Shown here: positions 59,798 through 64,000 of the stretch, one piece after another | Position numbering within the stretch: position 1 is the stretch's first letter | Layout: every line of letters starts with the position of its first letter | Origin: UBA6136 sp044351045 | GTDB lineage: Bacteria > Pseudomonadota > Gammaproteobacteria > Methylococcales > Methylococcaceae | Reading direction: 5' to 3' | NCBI GenBank assembly: GCA_044351045.1 | Contig: JBILGM010000004.1 | Location: 33,109 to 97,108 of the forward strand | Length of the DNA: 64,000 nucleotides | Translations under genes and position numbers: made by a program | Notes under the pieces: generated by a model | Told to the model about the DNA's origin: nothing | Database searches by the model: none | The model's input: the letters and a program-made list of their open reading frames with translations, nothing else

Positions 59798-59821
59798 TCA
59801 AAGGGACAGGGAGGACATCGC

Positions 59822-60919
59822 ATGATCCCCATGGTTGATTTGAAAACCCAATACCACCGGCTTAAGGATGAAATTGACCGGGGGCTGGCTGAGGTTCTGG
59901 AGACCACAGCATTCATTCTCGGGCCAAACGTCCGGGCCTTCGAGGAGGAAGCGGCTGCTTATCTGGGAGTCAAACATGCAATCGGCTGCGCCTCGGGTAC
60001 TGACGCCCTGCATCTCGCCCTGCTAGCTTCAGGTATTGGCCCCGGGGATGAAGTCATCACTTCGCCATTTACCTTCATTGCCACCGCCGAGGCCATTCGC
60101 TATGTCGGCGCTACCCCGGTCTTTGTCGATATTGACCCGAGGACATTCAATATCGATCCGGCGGCCATCGAGGCTGCCATTACGGATAGAACCCGAGCGG
60201 TCATGCCGGTGCATCTGTTTGGACAGCCGGTCGACTTGGGCCGCATCTCTGAATTCTGCCACCGGCATGGGCTGCTTCTGATCGAGGATTGTGCCCAGTC
60301 TTTTGGTGCCAGCATCAATGGTCGTCAGACGGGTAGTCTCGGTATCAGCGCCGGCTACAGCTTTTTTCCGAGCAAGAATCTCGGTTGTTACGGCGATGGT
60401 GGATTGGTGGCGACGACCTCGGATGAAGTGGCCGCCAAGGTGCGAATGTTCCGTAACCATGGTTCCGAGGTCCGCTACTACCATGATGTGATTGGCTACA
60501 ACAGTCGCTTGGACGAGATGCAAGCGGCCATTCTGCGAGTCAAGCTGCGTCATATTGACGAGTTCAATCGGGAACGTCGCCGGGTGGCGCATGCTTATTC
60601 CGGGCTGATGGCTGATCTGCCGGTGCAGACGCCCCACGAAGATGGACTGGGAGTGCATGTCTACCATCAGTACACTCTGCTTTGTGACCAGCGCGAGACG
60701 GTCATGGATGCCTTGCAGAAGGCGGGCGTTTCATCCGCCGTTTATTACCCCGTACCTCTCCATCAGCAGAAGGTTTTTGCTGAAGCCTGTGTCGGTCTGT
60801 CTTTACCGGTCACCGAGTCAGTATCGAAGCGTTGCTTTTCCTTGCCGATCTACCCGGAGTTGGAGGATGCCGACATTCGTCGCATCGTCCAGGTGATTCG
60901 CGCTGCGCTCAATGCCTAA
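59822..60919 (+). CDS. gnnB: GnnB-type aminotransferase
   Basis: A 365-residue DegT/DnrJ/EryC1 aminotransferase with CASGTDALHLAL, PLP contact D-C-A-Q-S and the PLP lysine K185 in FFPSKNLGCYGDGG. It would transaminate the GnnA product to UDP-GlcNAc3N. It overlaps lpxB by eight bases. Confidence 0.87.
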   Translation: MIPMVDLKTQYHRLKDEIDRGLAEVLETTAFILGPNVRAFEEEAAAYLGVKHAIGCASGTDALHLALLASGIGPGDEVITSPFTFIATAEAIRYVGATPVFVDIDPRTFNIDPAAIEAAITDRTRAVMPVHLFGQPVDLGRISEFCHRHGLLLIEDCAQSFGASINGRQTGSLGISAGYSFFPSKNLGCYGDGGLVATTSDEVAAKVRMFRNHGSEVRYYHDVIGYNSRLDEMQAAILRVKLRHIDEFNRERRRVAHAYSGLMADLPVQTPHEDGLGVHVYHQYTLLCDQRETVMDALQKAGVSSAVYYPVPLHQQKVFAEACVGLSLPVTESVSKRCFSLPIYPELEDADIRRIVQVIRAALNA

Positions 60920-62093
60920 GCCACCACCTCTGGTGATGCTTTCCGCCGGAGAGGCCTCCGGCGATCAGCATGCCGCCGCCCTGTTTCGGGAACTGCAGAA
61001 GCTCATTCCAGCTGTCGCGGGGATTGGCATGGGCGGCGTGGCGATGCGGGAGGCGGGCATTGAGCTTTGCTTTGATTCTTCCGGTATTGGGGTCATCGGT
61101 CTTGCTGAGATTGCCCGCCATTACGGCGAAATCCGGGGCGCTCTGAAACTCATGCAAAAGACGGCCTGCGAGCGTAGGCCCGATCTGCTCATCTGCGTGG
61201 ATTACAAGGAGTTCAACTTTCGCCTTGCCAAAGCGGCCAAGGCTTGCGGAATCAAGGTGCTCTTCTATGTCAGCCCGCAGGTCTGGGCCTGGCGACCGGG
61301 CAGGGTCGAGAGTTACGGCCGCATCATCGATCATATGGCCGTCATATTTCCCTTTGAATTGCCCTATTACGAGGCTTATGGCGTGCCGGCCACTTATGTA
61401 GGCCATCCGCTAGCAGGTAAGGTGAAGCCCAGTATGAGCCGGGTAGAGGCGCTTAAAAAATACGGCCTAAACAATTCATCAGCCCATGCGGCGAACAGGA
61501 GTGAAAGCCGCCCCGTCATCGGCTTGTTGCCCGGAAGCCGCGCCAATGAAATAAAACGCCTGATGCCCGTAATTCTGGAGTGTGCCCGGCGCTTGAGTCT
61601 CGAGTTTGCGCCCCGCTTTTTGCTATTCCAGGCTGCCTCGGTCGGAGATACGGCCATTTCCGATCAACTGGCCGGGGTTGCCGACCTCGATCTTCAGGTC
61701 ATTCAGGGGCAGGATTACGACGCGCTTCAATGTTGCGATGCCGTCATCACGGTTTCGGGGACTGCTACCCTCGAGATTGCCTTGCTGGGCATTCCTATGG
61801 TGATCGTCTACCGTCTTGCCCCCCTCAGTTATTGGCTGGGACGCTTACTGGTCAAGGTTCCGTTCATTGGCCTACCGAACATCCTGGCTGGAAAAGGCGT
61901 CGTGCGCGAGTTCATCCAGCACGAAGCGACCCCGGCAAACATGACTGAAGAAATTGCCCGAATACTTCAGGACCGCCCCTACGCTGAAACTCAGCGGCAG
62001 GCTTTGCTGGCGATCCGTAAAAAACTGGGCGAGCGAAATGGGTCGGCAGAATTGGCCCGACTAGCAGCGGATATGCTGGTAGCGCCCTCCTAA
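60912..62093 (+). CDS. lpxB: LpxB, lipid A disaccharide synthase
   Basis: A 393-residue GT19 enzyme: MLSAGEASGDQHAAAL, GIGMGGVAM, FYVSPQVWAWRPGR, GLLPGSRANEIKRL and the C-terminal TVSGTATLEIALLGIPMVIVYR. It joins two acylated sugars to make the lipid A disaccharide. It is the last gene of the lpxA-gnnA-gnnB-lpxB run. Confidence 0.95.
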   Translation: MPKPPPLVMLSAGEASGDQHAAALFRELQKLIPAVAGIGMGGVAMREAGIELCFDSSGIGVIGLAEIARHYGEIRGALKLMQKTACERRPDLLICVDYKEFNFRLAKAAKACGIKVLFYVSPQVWAWRPGRVESYGRIIDHMAVIFPFELPYYEAYGVPATYVGHPLAGKVKPSMSRVEALKKYGLNNSSAHAANRSESRPVIGLLPGSRANEIKRLMPVILECARRLSLEFAPRFLLFQAASVGDTAISDQLAGVADLDLQVIQGQDYDALQCCDAVITVSGTATLEIALLGIPMVIVYRLAPLSYWLGRLLVKVPFIGLPNILAGKGVVREFIQHEATPANMTEEIARILQDRPYAETQRQALLAIRKKLGERNGSAELARLAADMLVAPS

Positions 62094-62120
62094 AGCTTCT
62101 CTTTGCAGATAACAAAGTTC

Positions 62121-62612
62121 ATGAGTCGCGCTTTTGTAAGGGAACTGGACAATCAGGACAGTGCGTTGCCAATGAGGCCGCAAAGTCCGCATATCAACTA
62201 CGTCACCCTCAGCGGCCTGGCTTTGCTGGAGGATAAGGTCAGAGACCTCGCGGAAGCACGGCACGTTTTGGTGGGGAGTGAAGATCTGTCCAGCCAACAA
62301 ACTCTGCGTGAATTGGAGCGTGACCTTGCCTACTTCAATGAGCGTATCCAACGGGCCGTGCTGGTGGAACCAGAAGCGCAGCCGCTGGATCGGGTGCACT
62401 TCGGTGCCCTGGTCGAGGCGGAGGACAAGGAGGGCGAGCGGGTGAGTTTTGTGATCGTAGGGGAGGACGAAGCCGATGCGACGCAGGGTCGGATCAGTTG
62501 GGTTTCACCACTCGCCAATGCCCTCATGAACGCCCGCGTGGGCGATCTGGTTACCTGGAAGCGGCCGGTGGGTGACAAGGAGCTGGAAGTATTATCTATT
62601 CGCAGGGCCTGA
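62121..62612 (+). CDS. GreA/GreB-family elongation factor
   Basis: A 163-residue protein from the ATG at 62121 (MSRAFVRELD). The N-terminus has SPHINYVTLSGLALLEDKVRDLAEAR and the C-terminal FKBP-like domain VHFGALVEAEDKEGE to NALMNARVGDLVTW is clear. The coiled-coil tip that carries the two acidic residues in GreA/GreB (GDxxENAEY) is replaced by GSEDLSSQQTL. It binds RNA polymerase but may not stimulate cleavage in the usual way. Confidence 0.85.
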   Translation: MSRAFVRELDNQDSALPMRPQSPHINYVTLSGLALLEDKVRDLAEARHVLVGSEDLSSQQTLRELERDLAYFNERIQRAVLVEPEAQPLDRVHFGALVEAEDKEGERVSFVIVGEDEADATQGRISWVSPLANALMNARVGDLVTWKRPVGDKELEVLSIRRA

Positions 62613-62620
62613 GCGGGGTG

Positions 62621-63349
62621 ATGGGGCGCCATCTGGAGAATGTCTCCATTCGCCGAAGCCAGAGGGCGAGGCATGTTCGTCTCGTCATAAAGCCTGCGGG
62701 CATAGAGCTGGTGGTGCCCCTACATGTCAATGAAGCGCAGGCGATCGGATTTCTCTATCAACATCGGGAGTGGGCTGAACGCAAGCTGACTGAGATTCAG
62801 GGACGCGCGGTTGCTGATTACCGCTCCTGTAGTTCACTGCCACTGGAATCCGGGAGTCTGTTGCCTTTTCAGGGGCGCGATGTGCCCCTGATCGTGGGGC
62901 AGCACGCGGGAAATCGGCTCAAAATCAAAAAGCTGGCGGACGGTCCGTTTGAAATCCTTCTGCCGGAGACCAGTACCCTGTCGCCGGATCTTCAGATTCG
63001 GTCCGCGCTTTTTGTCTGGGTCAAGCACTGGATGCGGGCCGAGGCGCATCGGCTGGCGCAACAACATGGGCAGGTTCTGGATCTGCTGCCGCGGGAAATT
63101 CGAATCAAACGTATGAAAACGCGCTGGGGAAGTTGCGGACCTAAGGATGATATCAATCTTAACTGGCTACTCGCATTTACCCCGCCCTCCGTTCTGGAGT
63201 ACGTGGTCGTGCATGAGCTTTGTCATATACGACACCGCAATCATTCACGCGAATACTGGGATCTGGTGTCCCGGCATTTGCCCAATTGGAGTCAAGAGCG
63301 GCGATGGCTCAAAGCCCAGGGCGGTGAACTGTTGAGGCGGTTTGCCTAG
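62621..63349 (+). CDS. YgjP/DUF45-family metallopeptidase
   Basis: About 242 residues from the ATG at 62621 (GTG at 62618 also possible). The C-terminal half has the motif RMKTRWGSCGPKDDINLNWLL and the zinc site VVHELCHIRHRNHS, as in WLM/SprT-like and YgjP proteins. Function in bacteria is not settled. It overlaps closely with the redoxin gene downstream. Confidence 0.88.
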   Translation: MGRHLENVSIRRSQRARHVRLVIKPAGIELVVPLHVNEAQAIGFLYQHREWAERKLTEIQGRAVADYRSCSSLPLESGSLLPFQGRDVPLIVGQHAGNRLKIKKLADGPFEILLPETSTLSPDLQIRSALFVWVKHWMRAEAHRLAQQHGQVLDLLPREIRIKRMKTRWGSCGPKDDINLNWLLAFTPPSVLEYVVVHELCHIRHRNHSREYWDLVSRHLPNWSQERRWLKAQGGELLRRFA

Positions 63350-63350
63350 C

Positions 63351-63851
63351 ATGGCCATGGCAGCGCGAATCGCCACGTCCGTGCTGGGTTGGTTGCCGGT
63401 CATCGCCGTCGTTCTTGCGATCCAGCTGGTTGCGAACCGCGGTGTCATTAACGCGGGAAGGGCGCCGGATCTTCGGGGCCAGATAGTGGGTGGAGAGTCG
63501 TTTGCCGGGCTTGAATCGATGCCCAAACCGGCCATAGTCTATTTCTGGGCCAGTTGGTGCGGTGTTTGCCAGACCATGCAGTCAACCATCATGGCTATTG
63601 CCAGCGATACGCCCATCATCACCATCGCAATGCAGTCAGGTGATCCGGCTACGGTCAGTGAATACATGATTCGAAAGCAGTTCCACGTGCCGACCCTCGT
63701 GGATGAGGATGGAGCTGTGGCCGGTGCTTATAAATTAAGGGGGGTGCCTGCCGCCTTCATGGTGGGCCGAGACGGCAACATTCTCTCCGCCACGACAGGC
63801 TATACTTCGGAGTGGGGTTTGCGGCTACGACTATGGTGGGCGAACCGCTGA
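63351..63851 (+). CDS. Membrane-anchored thioredoxin-like protein (ScsD/TlpA type)
   Basis: About 166 residues from the ATG at 63351. An N-terminal membrane helix (about 9-27) is followed by a thioredoxin fold in the periplasm with the redox motif WASWCGVC, a cis-proline in GVPAAFMV, and a GYTSEWGLRLRLWW tail. It resembles ScsD/DsbE-type reductases for copper tolerance or cytochrome c maturation. Confidence 0.82.
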   Translation: MAMAARIATSVLGWLPVIAVVLAIQLVANRGVINAGRAPDLRGQIVGGESFAGLESMPKPAIVYFWASWCGVCQTMQSTIMAIASDTPIITIAMQSGDPATVSEYMIRKQFHVPTLVDEDGAVAGAYKLRGVPAAFMVGRDGNILSATTGYTSEWGLRLRLWWANR

Positions 63852-63869
63852 ATCTCGAGGGAAACTTGC

Positions 63870-64000
63870 TCAATACCCTTCCTTTTCTATGAGGTAGCGT
63901 TGTACGGCAGCCTCATAAACCTCTGTCGAAATCTTGACGCCATAGATCACCGTCTGACAATGCTCCTCCAGCATGATGCTCAGTAATCGGAAAGCATTAC
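63870..64000 (-). CDS. C-terminal end of an unknown protein (truncated by window)
   Basis: A minus-strand frame open from the window end to a TGA at 63870-63872, giving about 43 residues (for example LLSIMLEEHCQTVIYGVKIST). No family was recognised. Codon use looks coding, but it is too short to be sure. Confidence 0.4.
   Translation of the reverse strand, partial: NAFRLLSIMLEEHCQTVIYGVKISTEVYEAAVQRYLIEKEGY

Overview
The window is a piece of a gammaproteobacterial chromosome from a methylotroph or methanotroph. It opens inside the tail of a PQQ-methanol dehydrogenase accessory operon (mxaC-mxaK-mxaL-mxaD) followed by pqqA. The housekeeping blocks have typical gammaproteobacterial gene order: hrcA/grpE/dnaK/dnaJ/dapB divergent from nadK-recN; hfq-hflX-hflK-hflC-hisZ-purA; pncC-recA-recX-alaS-lysC-csrA-tRNA-Ser; rpsP-rimM-trmD-rplS. 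The exact genus cannot be fixed from sequence alone.

Layout. (1) 1-6.4 kb: methanol oxidation accessory genes and pqqA on the + strand, ended by a clear terminator, facing a minus-strand operon of a NarX-type sensor kinase with two paralogous NarL/FixJ regulators, then a PepSY protein. (2) 6.4-10.3 kb: oadGAB, a biotin-dependent Na+-pumping decarboxylase. (3) 10.3-14.3 kb: a glycosyltransferase, two small envelope proteins and an ABC importer pair without a binding protein. (4) 14.3-16.3 kb: an AMP/thymidine phosphorylase-like gene and a decayed PRPP synthetase. (5) 16.3-26.3 kb: a minus-strand defence island. It holds a type I restriction-modification system whose operon also carries a trypsin-like protease and a TIR-domain protein, with a frameshifted hsdS and a second hsdS 3' end, followed by a hipBA toxin-antitoxin pair with repeated operator-like palindromes. 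(6) 26.4-35 kb: mtaB, a pentameric ligand-gated channel-like protein, dapB and the heat-shock operon with a degenerate CIRCE site. (7) 35-57 kb: core replication, repair, translation and protein quality-control genes, with a vestige of thpR between pncC and recA. (8) 57-64 kb: ogt, xerD, then lpxA-gnnA-gnnB-lpxB, which predicts lipid A built on a diamino sugar, then a GreA/GreB-family factor, a YgjP-type metallopeptidase and a thioredoxin-like protein.

The most unusual content is the type I RM operon with embedded protease and TIR genes. The hsdS 3' end is repeated on both sides of the TIR gene, which suggests the TIR gene arrived by recombination at hsdS. Other points of note are two gene vestiges (prs-like and thpR), the hipBA operator array, a bacterial Cys-loop-channel homologue and the gnnAB lipid A cluster. 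All family assignments were made by reading motifs; no database search was run.
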